Positions 49,913 through 60,400 of a stretch of DNA of 64,000 nucleotides are shown here, piece after piece. Within the stretch, counting starts at the first letter, position 1. The number at the start of each line of letters is the position of its first letter. The DNA is taken from the NCBI GenBank assembly GCA_001839685.1, contig MLAK01001315.1:27769-91768 (forward strand). Reading direction: 5' to 3'. The DNA comes from Tritrichomonas foetus. Lineage: Eukaryota > Parabasalia > Tritrichomonadida > Tritrichomonadidae. Below the pieces are notes generated by a model. It made no database searches, was not told where the DNA came from, and saw nothing but the letters and a program-made list of their open reading frames with translations. Made by a program: the position numbers and the translations under genes.

Positions 49913-52465
49913 ATGACTTCTGATTACCACCTAATACCAAAGGAACAACAGCGAATAGAACGCTTAGTTCCATTACATCAAGCCAAAATTCATCTCGCAT
50001 TCAAAGCCGATCTTGTTGTCGATAATAAGAAGTACAAAGAAGGTGCCGTTGCTCTTTCCGAGCATATGATTGTCTTATGCAAGAAATCGCTAATCGGGAA
50101 AACTCTCAACGAAATCTGCTCAATTCACCTTCTTGATATTCAGAATTTTTCGACATCCTCAGATTCCAATTGCAAACTCGTTACAGAGTTACATTCGGTT
50201 CATATTTCATCAAAAGCTGTTCTACGTTTCGCTCGCTGCCTCATCCGCAACTATTATGTCATCACGATCATGTTTCCAAATGAGCTTCGCTTCCAATTTC
50301 GTCCACACGATCCAGAATCATTCAAACCATTCAACCCACACATGTCACCTTCACAGATGTTCCAATTTAGCTATAATGCCAATTGCTCATATTACAATAC
50401 ATCATATGATCACGAAGTGGCTCGTTTCTTCCACCAGATGGTCATTGAAGGCAATGGAATTGCTGATCTGTCCCACCTCCCATTAAACCATCTTGAAGTC
50501 AACTTTGGTGATCCTCTCCAATTGAGGCCAGTTTTTAATGCCTGGATGTTTTGTCCACTGATTTTTGGGGTTGTTTGTTCACATATTGCAAGACCCGATT
50601 TAGCAGCTTCAGTTGCACCTTTACTTATTGCCAATCAAGACGTGAGAGTTGTGATTTTGAATGACTGCCATATTGAGGAAGGAATGATTGCAGTCGGAAA
50701 TGCAATCAAAAACAATAGAAATAATGATGTCGTTTTTTGGGACCTCAGTAATAATAATTTGAGAGACGGAGCAGCTTTTTGTGAATCACTTGCAAAAACT
50801 CGCGCTAATGTCTTTTATCTTGACGTTTCCAATACATCTCTTGATGGTGATGCTACAAATATTCTCTTTAAAGCGATTGCAACAAATCATCATCTTAATG
50901 ACTTGAAATATTTACATGTTGAAGGTTGTACTTTTACCAAAGATACAGTTCATACATTTATTCATCATCTTAAACATTTAGCTGTGGCAGACAATCGCCA
51001 ATTAAGGTCATTAAACATTGCAAATATCGGACATAAACTTGATCTAATTTTGGAAGGATTGGTGAAATACCTTCAGCCAATTGAATTTCTCAATATTTCA
51101 AATAATTCCCTCAAAGCGAAAGCATACGAAGTTTTATGCATATTTCTTATGAGAACTCAAGCTTTGAAAGAATTGAATATTTCTTACACTTCTGTTAAGG
51201 TAGAAATGGTTGAAGGCATCATTAAAAACATCAACAGTAATAATCATCTCGACAAATTCTCATTAAATCTTTCTGGAAATTCAATCAGGGGTAAGAAACT
51301 TGTACCAATTATCAAATTATTCGAAAAAAGCAACCTTTCCAAATGGGAAGCACTTTATTTCGATGATTGCGGACTTTCAACAGGAGATCTTTCTTCACTT
51401 ATTTCACTCTTTAAGAGAATGCCTAATTTGAAAAAGATTTCACTTTCAGAAAACTTTACTTACAAGACCAAAGGTATCGATAAATTATTAATACAGCTTT
51501 TATCAATTGAAACTTTGGATACTATCATTATTCGAGGAAAAGCACCAAAAAGAGGTCTTGGAATAGCACTTATTCCATTTATCAATGAACTGAAGAACAA
51601 CACACAAATAAGAACTCTTGATATTTCCTTTAACCAAATTGGTGATACTGGTCTCAACTCAATGTCTAATGTTTTACAAAAGAATAACACACTTGCAGAA
51701 TTACAAATTGATGGATCTCAACCAAAAAATCATGAATCTGTGGTTAAATTCTTCGATGTTCTTGCTGCAAGCAAAAATATTATTTCCTCTGATTTCCCAA
51801 CTGAAGACATTTATCAAATGATGAATAATCTCTCTACTTCAAAGATGAAAGCACAAATATTTGAAATGCTTTCAGCTAAACAGAGGAATGTTCAAATCTC
51901 AATGAAAAAGAATATGGCTGCAAATGGTCTCCATTCCAATTTATCTTTGCTTCATATTCCAGAATTAGACACACTATTAGATGAAGTCACTGTATGCGTT
52001 CATGACAGACTCGCCGGAATGAAAATTTGCGAACACTCTGGGTTGGCAGCCGCTTTTGGTCTTCCAATGCCACACTTGGGCGAAAATGAAGACCAAACAA
52101 AGGGCGCAGTTTCAACAAATACAGGAAATGATAAAGATGAAGATCTTGAAGGTTCTAATGTTATTGTTATTGAAGGAAATAAACAAGTTGATGATTCCAC
52201 TGATGGGCTCCAAACTTTGCTTTATAACTCACTTTGTATTAACAGACCAGAAAGAAAGGCAACAACATTCAGTATAGACGAGGATGTTGAAGGCCTGCTT
52301 GCACCAAGTAAAAACAGCAGCTCTGACGGCTTCAACAACAATTATAATTATAATGATGACGATGATGAAATCAGCGACAGCCAGAACAAGAGTGAAAGTG
52401 AAAACTTCCTTTCATGCAGCAAAAGTAGCGGGAGAGAAGATAATCTTGAAGAATTGAGTGATTGA
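49913..52465 (+). CDS. CARMIL-like leucine-rich-repeat protein, 850 aa
   Basis: Residues about 20-160 look like a PH-type domain (KADLVVDNKKYKEGAVALSEHMIVL strands), as found before the repeats of CARMIL. Residues about 205-625 form RNase-inhibitor-type leucine-rich repeats (VFWDLSNNNLRDGAAF, VFYLDVSNTSLDGDA, LNISNNSLKAKA, LDISFNQIGDTGLNSM). Residues about 640-700 are helical. The last 150 residues are acidic and disordered. CARMIL proteins bind capping protein and link Arp2/3 and myosin I at the leading edge. The capping-protein interaction motif was not recognised here, so an actin role is inferred. Such LRR proteins are an expanded class in trichomonads. ATG at 49913. Confidence 0.75.
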   Translation: MTSDYHLIPKEQQRIERLVPLHQAKIHLAFKADLVVDNKKYKEGAVALSEHMIVLCKKSLIGKTLNEICSIHLLDIQNFSTSSDSNCKLVTELHSVHISSKAVLRFARCLIRNYYVITIMFPNELRFQFRPHDPESFKPFNPHMSPSQMFQFSYNANCSYYNTSYDHEVARFFHQMVIEGNGIADLSHLPLNHLEVNFGDPLQLRPVFNAWMFCPLIFGVVCSHIARPDLAASVAPLLIANQDVRVVILNDCHIEEGMIAVGNAIKNNRNNDVVFWDLSNNNLRDGAAFCESLAKTRANVFYLDVSNTSLDGDATNILFKAIATNHHLNDLKYLHVEGCTFTKDTVHTFIHHLKHLAVADNRQLRSLNIANIGHKLDLILEGLVKYLQPIEFLNISNNSLKAKAYEVLCIFLMRTQALKELNISYTSVKVEMVEGIIKNINSNNHLDKFSLNLSGNSIRGKKLVPIIKLFEKSNLSKWEALYFDDCGLSTGDLSSLISLFKRMPNLKKISLSENFTYKTKGIDKLLIQLLSIETLDTIIIRGKAPKRGLGIALIPFINELKNNTQIRTLDISFNQIGDTGLNSMSNVLQKNNTLAELQIDGSQPKNHESVVKFFDVLAASKNIISSDFPTEDIYQMMNNLSTSKMKAQIFEMLSAKQRNVQISMKKNMAANGLHSNLSLLHIPELDTLLDEVTVCVHDRLAGMKICEHSGLAAAFGLPMPHLGENEDQTKGAVSTNTGNDKDEDLEGSNVIVIEGNKQVDDSTDGLQTLLYNSLCINRPERKATTFSIDEDVEGLLAPSKNSSSDGFNNNYNYNDDDDEISDSQNKSESENFLSCSKSSGREDNLEELSD

Positions 52466-52637
52466 AATTATGATTAAAGTTATTAATCTTATCGTTTATA
52501 AAAAAAGAAAAATGAACATTTCTGTTATTTCTTTTGATTAATTATTATTATTATCTCTTTAATTCAAAATGATATTACAAACAAAATGTGATTACAAGCA
52601 ACAAAAGAGAATAGTTCGTGATAGAAAAATTACATGT

Positions 52638-54512
52638 TTACTTAGGTGGAGGAATGGCTACGCGCCTAACTGGATGATATTCATTCATGCTAGGAACACT
52701 AGTGTGAGTTACTGTCTCTTTGTCAGATGATTCTTCATCATTAAATTCTATTTTTGGTGGTAAAGTGATTACATTAGTAATAGGATAAAGTGGGAGATTT
52801 TTAGATTCGGAACTTTGTGTTTCATACAAAATTGACTGCCTAATTTCATCATTTTTCACTTCAATTTCAGAAATAGTATTTTTCATTTCCTCGTTCTTTA
52901 GAGAAATTTCTTGATTCACGGCTTCAATATCATGTAATTTTTCCTTATTTTCAGTAATTTGTGTGTCGAGATTCTCATTTTCTTCTTCATATTTGGCATT
53001 TTTTTTTAAGAGTTGATTCAAACGATTTTGAAGTTCATCAAGCTTATCTTTATCAAGGAATATCTGAGATTTATTTGGAGCTGGTTGAGTTCGGCAAGAT
53101 GTTCGTGAATTCAAAATATGTTGACTAATTGAATTAACTTTTTCAAAATGTTTGCGGAAATTCGTTTCGACTTTTTCTAGATATTCTTCCATTTCTTTTC
53201 TCAACTTTTGTTCAACTCGCTGTTCAATATCTTCCATTGTTTCCTTAGGCTGAGGAGATTCCATAATTAAATCTTCTTCCTCTTCAAAATCATCTGATTC
53301 TGAAATTTCCTGTCTTTCAACATGTTTAATTTGACATAAAGATGCAGAAGCGGCAAATTGCATTGCGAAAACAGTATCATCAATTTGAATAATTGCAGGT
53401 GAAACATTAATAACCATTGCTGCTTTCGATGGGCGTAAAGTCGGTTCGAAAAAGTTCTTAAACAAATGTGTTAGCTTAGATTCACGATAAGGAATCTGCT
53501 TCCACTTTGCAGGCGACATACCCTGCTCTTTAAGGTATCTAATACATTTTCCTAAAACTAGCATACTCTTATTAATATTACACGCTTCTTTAAATGATCC
53601 TTTTGTTGATGAAATAGATGACAAACGTTCTGATCCAGCAAGATCGACAATATAAAAACGTGAATGAGCTTTCTTTCTACGAAGTTTAAGTTGAAATATT
53701 GTATGTGAGCGACTACTGTCACAATTCAATTCAGTAAATCCACGATGACGTCCTGATTCAGCTTTTTGAACAACTGAAGCAACTTCATCAATATTATTAA
53801 TTGGAATTTCCACAGCGCCTTTAATTTCAGTTTCACCTTCATTGTTCACTCCAATTTTGAGAGATTCACTGTTCTTATTTATATTAAGAAGGTCATAAAT
53901 TCTTTCATTATATATTTCTACAAATGATGCATATAGTTGCGGTCCTTTTTTATCTTCATTATCAAGTTGAGAAACAATATAATCAAGTGATCGTCTTAAA
54001 AGACCGGGATTTTGTGGTGTTCCACTCACAGTGAAGGTTTTTCCTGCATTGGTGCTTCCATAGCAGAATATTAAAACATCATCACCTTCAAGAAAATCAG
54101 GCAAAAGTGGCAATGCTGCTGTTTCAAAAACTTCTTCTTGTGTTGTGCCGGCATCCATCACTTGTTTGAAAGAAAATGCTTTATCCACGCATAGTGCTGA
54201 TACGTTAGGACCTCGTGGTTTTAAAGTAATCGTATCATTTTCAATTACATAATCGTATGTTCTTTCATTTGCAAGAGGTGGTCTCATTCTTAAGTAAACT
54301 TGGATCTTTTCGTCTTGTGATTTTAATGATTCTTTTGGAGCAACTAAATTTGTTGATGATGAACAGCGTTGATGATTTGCTAATCGAGGAATGGAATTTG
54401 GTGTTCTTGCTTTGCGACCAACTTGGATAATGGGTTGTGATAAATTTGAAGGATCATTCTCCCTTGACATTCCAGGGGATTTTGATCCATGATGCCTCCT
54501 TGGGGAATTCAT
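52638..54512 (-). CDS. kinesin motor protein, kinesin-6-like
   Basis: Plus-end microtubule motor. The frame is open from an ATG at 54650, but the ATG at 54512 (MNSPRRHHGSKS) was preferred because the first 46 codons look like AT-rich leader. Counted from 54650, the motor spans about 115-440. P-loop GSTNAGKT is at 198-205, switch I NCDSSRSH at 309-316 and switch II DLAGSE at 336-341. Kinesin-6 flavour comes from the TNAGKT P-loop, GLLRRSLDYI, NINKSMLVLGKCIRYL and IPYRESKLTHLFKNFF. The large loop-6 insert of animal MKLP proteins is absent. A coiled coil follows at about 475-620, then a Pro-rich tail (RRVAIPPPK). Kinesin-6 motors act at the spindle midzone and in cytokinesis, so that role is likely here but not proven. 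Confidence 0.9.
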   Translation of the reverse strand: MNSPRRHHGSKSPGMSRENDPSNLSQPIIQVGRKARTPNSIPRLANHQRCSSSTNLVAPKESLKSQDEKIQVYLRMRPPLANERTYDYVIENDTITLKPRGPNVSALCVDKAFSFKQVMDAGTTQEEVFETAALPLLPDFLEGDDVLIFCYGSTNAGKTFTVSGTPQNPGLLRRSLDYIVSQLDNEDKKGPQLYASFVEIYNERIYDLLNINKNSESLKIGVNNEGETEIKGAVEIPINNIDEVASVVQKAESGRHRGFTELNCDSSRSHTIFQLKLRRKKAHSRFYIVDLAGSERLSSISSTKGSFKEACNINKSMLVLGKCIRYLKEQGMSPAKWKQIPYRESKLTHLFKNFFEPTLRPSKAAMVINVSPAIIQIDDTVFAMQFAASASLCQIKHVERQEISESDDFEEEEDLIMESPQPKETMEDIEQRVEQKLRKEMEEYLEKVETNFRKHFEKVNSISQHILNSRTSCRTQPAPNKSQIFLDKDKLDELQNRLNQLLKKNAKYEEENENLDTQITENKEKLHDIEAVNQEISLKNEEMKNTISEIEVKNDEIRQSILYETQSSESKNLPLYPITNVITLPPKIEFNDEESSDKETVTHTSVPSMNEYHPVRRVAIPPPK

Positions 54513-54684
54513 TTGAAGATCAAGAAATATACCTTTAAACGTACGAATAATTTTTTTTCTATACGTTATTGAAAAATTTTTAAGGATGCTATCATTGAGT
54601 GTTAATTTACGGTTGCTAATCGACATGGTCAATTTATGGCTAAATTTCATAAACCAATCTCTATCGATTTTTGTTTAAACTTTT

Positions 54685-55872
54685 ATGGCAATGCTGCTTT
54701 ATTTATTAGTAACACTTTCATTGTCAGAATGTTTTCATCTTAATGAGGAAGTCTTTCGAAAGATTGTTTCGATGGAAGATCGACCTCCTATTTTTATTGA
54801 AATATGGGACCCTTGGTGCAAAAATTGTGAGAACTTTAAAGGTGACTGGAAAAGACTCACCGATTCAAAGCTTTTTGCACAAAAAGTTGTTTTTGGTGAT
54901 TTGAATTGTCAAGAAGAGAAAAAGCTCTGTCAGGAAATCAGTCCTGGTACTGAATTTCCACGCTTTGCCTGGTTTGATCCAGACTCCACTATACCTCGTC
55001 CATTCACTGGCCCTTACTCAATCAATGAGTTAGCACAGTGGGTTCATTCCCAAGTAAATGGCCCCCTTGAAGTGATTAACGACACACTTAAGTTTGAGAA
55101 AATGAAGCATCTTTCTCTTAAGATTCCTCTATTTAAATTCACTGTTTATGAAAATGACATTGCATCAATTCAAATCATTAAAGCAGCAGCAAATGCAGTT
55201 AAACATTTTCAAACAAAAATGATTTTAAGTTATGACAGGGAGCCAACTGATCCAATTATTGCACATTATACACCTGATAATCGTGTTATTTTGTTACAGG
55301 ATACATTTTCGGTAAATTCAATTATTCACTTTGTTAAAATTCATGCTGTCAGGTTTTTCATTCCGTATAATGATTTTGTTGGCCAATATTCAAAAGTTGA
55401 AAAAATGCCAGTTATGGTTTTTGCTTTTCCACATAATAATTCTGATATTAGAAAACAAGCGTTTGAATCTGCCAAAAATGTTGAGCCTTTAATTTCTACA
55501 TCACAGGTTTGTTGTTTATATAATCCAAAATTCTGCAGGTATTACGGAATTAAAGAAAGAACCCCTGCTGTGGTTATCCTCAATCGAGATAAAGAATTAT
55601 TCTGGATTCATGAATTAGAGGGTGATCTTTTCAAATGGACAGAAGATGTTCTCAATGGAAAAATTTCTGGAAGTGGCCCAGGTGTTGTTTCCCAGCCACA
55701 ATTACGAAACATACTACTGATGTTTTACGAGTATAGGGGTATTGGTGGATTCAGATATTATTTGTTCTTCCTTCCTGTTTTATTGTTTGTTATTCTGATT
55801 TTAATGATTTCTTGTGTAGTTGCAACATCACCAGAAAAACAAGAAACCAATAATAAAGCCAAAATAAATTAG
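54685..55872 (+). CDS. thioredoxin-fold transmembrane protein (PDI/TMX-like)
   Basis: ATG at 54685 encodes a signal peptide (MAMLLYLLVTLSLSEC), followed by a thioredoxin domain at about 17-125 with active site WCKNC at 44-48, cis-Pro context TEFPRFAWFD, and a GPYSINELAQWV helix. Residues 130-330 resemble further redox-inactive thioredoxin-like folds, as in multi-domain PDIs. A membrane helix at about 356-380 precedes a short cytosolic tail (SPEKQETNNKAKIN). The layout resembles TMX3-type ER oxidoreductases. The CKNC site departs from the usual CGHC and should shift the redox potential. Likely role: disulfide chemistry on secretory proteins in the ER. Divergent from the kinesin gene. Confidence 0.85.
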   Translation: MAMLLYLLVTLSLSECFHLNEEVFRKIVSMEDRPPIFIEIWDPWCKNCENFKGDWKRLTDSKLFAQKVVFGDLNCQEEKKLCQEISPGTEFPRFAWFDPDSTIPRPFTGPYSINELAQWVHSQVNGPLEVINDTLKFEKMKHLSLKIPLFKFTVYENDIASIQIIKAAANAVKHFQTKMILSYDREPTDPIIAHYTPDNRVILLQDTFSVNSIIHFVKIHAVRFFIPYNDFVGQYSKVEKMPVMVFAFPHNNSDIRKQAFESAKNVEPLISTSQVCCLYNPKFCRYYGIKERTPAVVILNRDKELFWIHELEGDLFKWTEDVLNGKISGSGPGVVSQPQLRNILLMFYEYRGIGGFRYYLFFLPVLLFVILILMISCVVATSPEKQETNNKAKIN

Positions 55873-56089
55873 CATGATTGAATAAATAAATAAATATAAA
55901 TAGTCAATAATAGAAAAATAATAATTCTCTTCATTTTTCAACTTGTTTTCTCGATTCAAATAAAATATTCTTATCTCTTTCCTTTTTCCCAGTTGATATT
56001 CATCTTCCAACAAGTTGCCCAAAAGGGGAATCATCGGGCCAAATATTAATAGAAAAATAGAGAACGTTTATTGATGGCAGATTTACGTA

Positions 56090-56593
56090 ATGGGATTAGA
56101 TGGAGGATGCCTCCTCAAAAGACCAGATATGGTTGCAAAGACACCGACAGCCGATAGAAGAATGGATCGAAAAGAAAGAAATGCCGAATTTGCTCGTTGT
56201 TGTTGGACACTTTGCACGCTAGCTGGTGAGCCGCTTCAAATTCCAGTAGTTGTCTCAAAAAAAGGCCAATTTTTCAATCAAAATTCAATTATGAACGCTT
56301 TACTAGAAGGATCCTTACCAAAAAGATTGCGCAAACTCAAGAAAAAATCATATTGGAAGGAAGTCGACCTTCTTGGCGCAAAAAATTTAGTCGAATACGT
56401 TTGTCCAGTCTCCGGAAAGTCGCCTACGCCTGGAACGGTCGACTCGTGGATAGTTATTTTCAAATGCGGACATATTTTCCTCGAAATTGCGCTGAAACAA
56501 CTAAAAGTGCATGAATGCCCTGTTTGTGGATGCAAATTTGAGAGCTCTGATGTGATTAATATTACTCCTCTTCACCGGCCGAGAAGTGAATGA
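56090..56593 (+). CDS. RTF2: replication termination factor 2 family protein (Rtf2)
   Basis: A 167-residue protein starting MGLDGGCLLKRPDMV, matching the MGCDGGTIPKRHELV start that defines the Rtf2 family. It continues with CCWTLCTLAGEPLQIPVVVSKKG (family: YCTLSQEPLRRPIVAC.LG) and FNQNSIMNALLE. The RING-like domain reads YVCPVSGKSP...FKCGHIFLEIALKQLKVHECPVCGCKF with single Cys/His pairs. Rtf2 proteins act at stalled forks and in splicing. This copy ends shortly after the RING-like domain and lacks the long Lys/Ser-rich tail of animal and fungal members. ATG at 56090 is fixed by the conserved start. Confidence 0.93.
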   Translation: MGLDGGCLLKRPDMVAKTPTADRRMDRKERNAEFARCCWTLCTLAGEPLQIPVVVSKKGQFFNQNSIMNALLEGSLPKRLRKLKKKSYWKEVDLLGAKNLVEYVCPVSGKSPTPGTVDSWIVIFKCGHIFLEIALKQLKVHECPVCGCKFESSDVINITPLHRPRSE

Positions 56594-57448
56594 ATTTGTA
56601 TAGAAATAAATGTGTAGATTATGTTTTGATGTTGCATTTTTTTTTTCACAGACTTTTACATATTTTTTATTCTTAATTTTTTTGATAGAATTTAAAGTAT
56701 CGAATTTAACCTGAGCTGTGTTCATTCGCCACGTCTCCTCCAAGTTGATGTGGCCCAAATGGCGCTCAAAGTTCACATCAAATTAATGTTTTTTCCACTT
56801 TTGACCTTTATTTGACCTTCATTTCATGCAAATCATTTCTCTAGGAAATAGGGCTTCAGCCATATAAATTTCTTTCCCGAATTGAATAGATTTAGTTTTA
56901 GTTTCAAATAGATACTTGTATAGATTAGAATCTCGAAATTAATTTATTTTCAATTTATATAATTATTTGGTTTGTTTAACCTAAATGAATTAATGTATAA
57001 TTGAAGAGACATCGATAGTTTTTATTTTCATTTTAATTTATTGGTTTCCTCATGTCTTTCGTCGATCGACAAATTTCATTTTTGACATAAATCTATTAAA
57101 AGATATAACTCATGAAAAAATGATATGCCGATAGATTTAATTTCAATATAAATGTCTTCATGTTGTCCATTCTTTTTCAAAATTTTGGATGATAATTCTT
57201 AATTCTGCTTTTAAATCAAATTTATGTATTCTTTTTCTCATATATTTCTAATAAAGAAAAATTACTATCTTTTTAGTTCTTTAATAAATTTTTGACATAT
57301 TTGTATTCGAGATATTGCAAAATTTTATGAACTAATATTTTAGCAAATGTCTTTCAGAAATTTCAATTGGTATCGAAAATATTGAAATGAATATTGTGTT
57401 TTCAGTTGATTTTGATCACTCTTCCTCAATTGTGTTCGTTATTCATTC
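56594..57448. other. intergenic, 855 bases
   Basis: Upstream of the GAF/PDE gene. A tcactcttcctca stretch at about 57416 partly fits the trichomonad initiator consensus. No gene supported; the 56501-56776 minus frame overlaps RTF2 and begins at a GTG. Confidence 0.5.
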
Positions 57449-60400
57449 ATGACAACAAACAACTCTCATAAACATTTTCATCGATTTTACGAACATTTGG
57501 CACAATACATTCCCAATTACGCCACTGTCCGAAATACTTCAAGTTCATCCAGAAATTCGTCCCAATGCAAAAGAGGCCAATTATTATCTCTAAATCACAA
57601 AGTTGTCGAGCCGCCAGTTCCAATTAATTTAGATTCAATAGTTTTAACTCCCCGCTCACAATCGAACCTTCATACGAAAGAGCATCCAGTCGTTGTTCAG
57701 CCATTGCCATATCAACCAAAGCGAGAGAAATATCATTTTTCGATTAATATAAAACTGAAATATTCCGATTCTTCTTCAGAAAATTTAATTCCACTAAGCG
57801 CCAAAGGCCTGAATATTCCAGATGCAACATCGTTCGATCGAATGTCAAGTTTAAGTCGCAGTAGCTCCGCTTTAAATAGCGCAAGATCAATTAATTCGAG
57901 TTTTACGTCAGCTGAAGTTTCTCCAATCAATACATCTCGTGATTTTGATGAGCCAATAAATCCAATCATTGATATCGACAAGCCAGACCTTCCTGAAATT
58001 CCACTTTTAGCCACAGATTTGATCCAGTTTTTAGCAACCATTCCAGACTCAGCACCTGCCTCTTTATCACCTTATACTTTTTGTGAAGAGGTTGTTGGAT
58101 TACAGGGCCAAGAATTTGAGCAATATTTAGAGGAAGATACACTTTGTTTGAAATCTGTTTTATTAGGAAATCGATTTAATGAAGACACTTTATATGACTT
58201 TTTTGTTTCACTTACAGAAGATCAATACCAATCTGCATTTGATATTATTTTTAGGCAATATTTTAAGTTAGCAAATATCGCGAATCTTTTACGTGATTTA
58301 ATGAAAGTTGATTCAATTCCCGATTTAGCACGGGAAATTGAAAAACAATGTGAAATTTTATTTGGTGCTAGAACAGCAATGGTTTGGATTAATATTCCTT
58401 CTGCTAAAACTTTAATCAATCATTCTCGTTTAATGAAGTACCCACACGGTGTCGGCTTTGTTGGAACTGCTGCAACTGAAAAGCGCCAAGTTGTTGCACC
58501 AAATCCAACGACTTCTCCCCTTTATAGTGAAGAGTTTGATTTACCTTTTTGTGAAGAATCAGAAATGATTTTGGCTGAACCCATTTTTGATCCGAAAACA
58601 AACGAAGTTTATGCGGTTATTATGTTAATTGATAAAGTTCATCCAAAATTAGGTGCTTCTTACATGTACTGGCCACAATCTGAGCTTACTTTATTGCATT
58701 TCTTTTCGTCGAATTTATATCGTGCTTTTGGTCGATTTACAACAGAAATTAAAGCAACAGCAAAACTTTATCGAGTTATAGCGAAATTTGTTTCAAATCA
58801 GCTTGATTTTTTCCATCTTCTTTCTACTGTTCGAAACTCAATCTCACAACTTTTGAAGTGCGAAGCTGTTTCTATTTATTTCCGTGAAGGAAGAGGTATT
58901 TTTTGGTTTGAACAAAGTGGAAATAGAATTTCGAGAAAATCTACAACTCTTACAAAAGGTGGAATTGCTGGTTATGTCTTTGAACACAATGTTTTTGTTC
59001 ATGTTGCTTGTGCTTGTGACCATCCTGCATTTTATTCATTAATGGATGGTTTGTATAAATCAAGAGCAGCTCTTGCAATCCCTTTACAAGCAGGAAATGA
59101 TGTTTTTTCGGTAATTGTTTGTCGAGCAAAGAAAAATTTGCCGTGCTTTTCTTCAGCCGATGTTCATGATTTATCTTTTATTGCTGCAGGTGCAGCCCCT
59201 GCTTTGAAGAGTTCAATGGCCTATAGAAAGAAAATGAATGAATTAAGAGTCGCTTTACGTGCGCAAGATCGACTTGCAGCTCTTCTTCAAACAGCCGAAT
59301 CACTTTCAAGAGAAACAAATATTGATACACTTGTCGCACGCATTTTAGATAATTCTTGTCAATTGATTGGAGCTGATAGAGCTTCTCTTTTTGTTATTGA
59401 TGAATCACGAACACATTTAATTTCAAAAGTTGCACATGGAACTACAAAACCACTCCTTTTACCAATAAATCAAGGTATTGCAGGTTCTGTTGCAACAACC
59501 GGAGAAACTGTTAATATTGAAGATGTTTATGATGATCCTAGATTCAATTCAAATGTAGATAAATCAACAGGATATCGAACAAAGAGTTTAATGACTCTTC
59601 CTGTACACAACCAAAACGGTGACATTATTGCAGTTATGCAACTCATGAATAAACTCAATGGAGAACCTTTTTCTGAAAGCGATGTTGAATTAACAAGAGC
59701 TATGGGAGTTTTTACAGGTATTGCATTAGCTAACTCTACTGTTATTGAATCATCAATCCTTTCTACTCAAAGAGTACATGCTTTATTGGATACAGCAGTA
59801 CTTTTAATGAGAGGAGAATCGTTATCTTCTGTTATTCACCATATTATGAGCGTTTCTAGAGATTTGGTTCAAGCTGACCGCTGTGCACTTTTCTTAATTG
59901 ATGATAAAAAGTCACAAATTAAAAGTGCTGTTCTTGCAGGTGAAGAAAGTCAAATTTCAGTGAAAAGAGGAAAAGGTGTTGTTGGATATGTTGCTATGAA
60001 AAATATTGTTGTTAATATTGATGATGCCTATAAAGATAAAAGATTTAATTCTGCTGTTGATCAAGCTACAGGATATCGAACAAGATCAATTTTAGCCTCG
60101 CCTGTTGTTGATTCATCATCAAAAGTTATTGGTGTTGTTGAAATGATTAATAAAGATATGCTTTATAATGGTGGATCTTTTACAAAAGAAGATGAAAAAC
60201 TAACAACTGCATTTGCTTCATTTACTGGACTTGCTTTTGATAAAACAAAGAATAGAAATGAAGCAATGACTGGTCAAACACTTGCTATTGTTCTTTCAAA
60301 TATGATGACTGCCGATGAAAGTAATTCCTGGTTACCTCCATCTCAAATTGTAATGCAACCTTCACAATTACAAGAATATCGATCAAATAGATTTGATGTT

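Noticed and set aside
54513..54650. 46-codon N-terminal extension of the kinesin
   Set aside because: AT-rich, no conservation expected there, leaves only 34 bases to the divergent gene; the downstream ATG is preferred but not proven.
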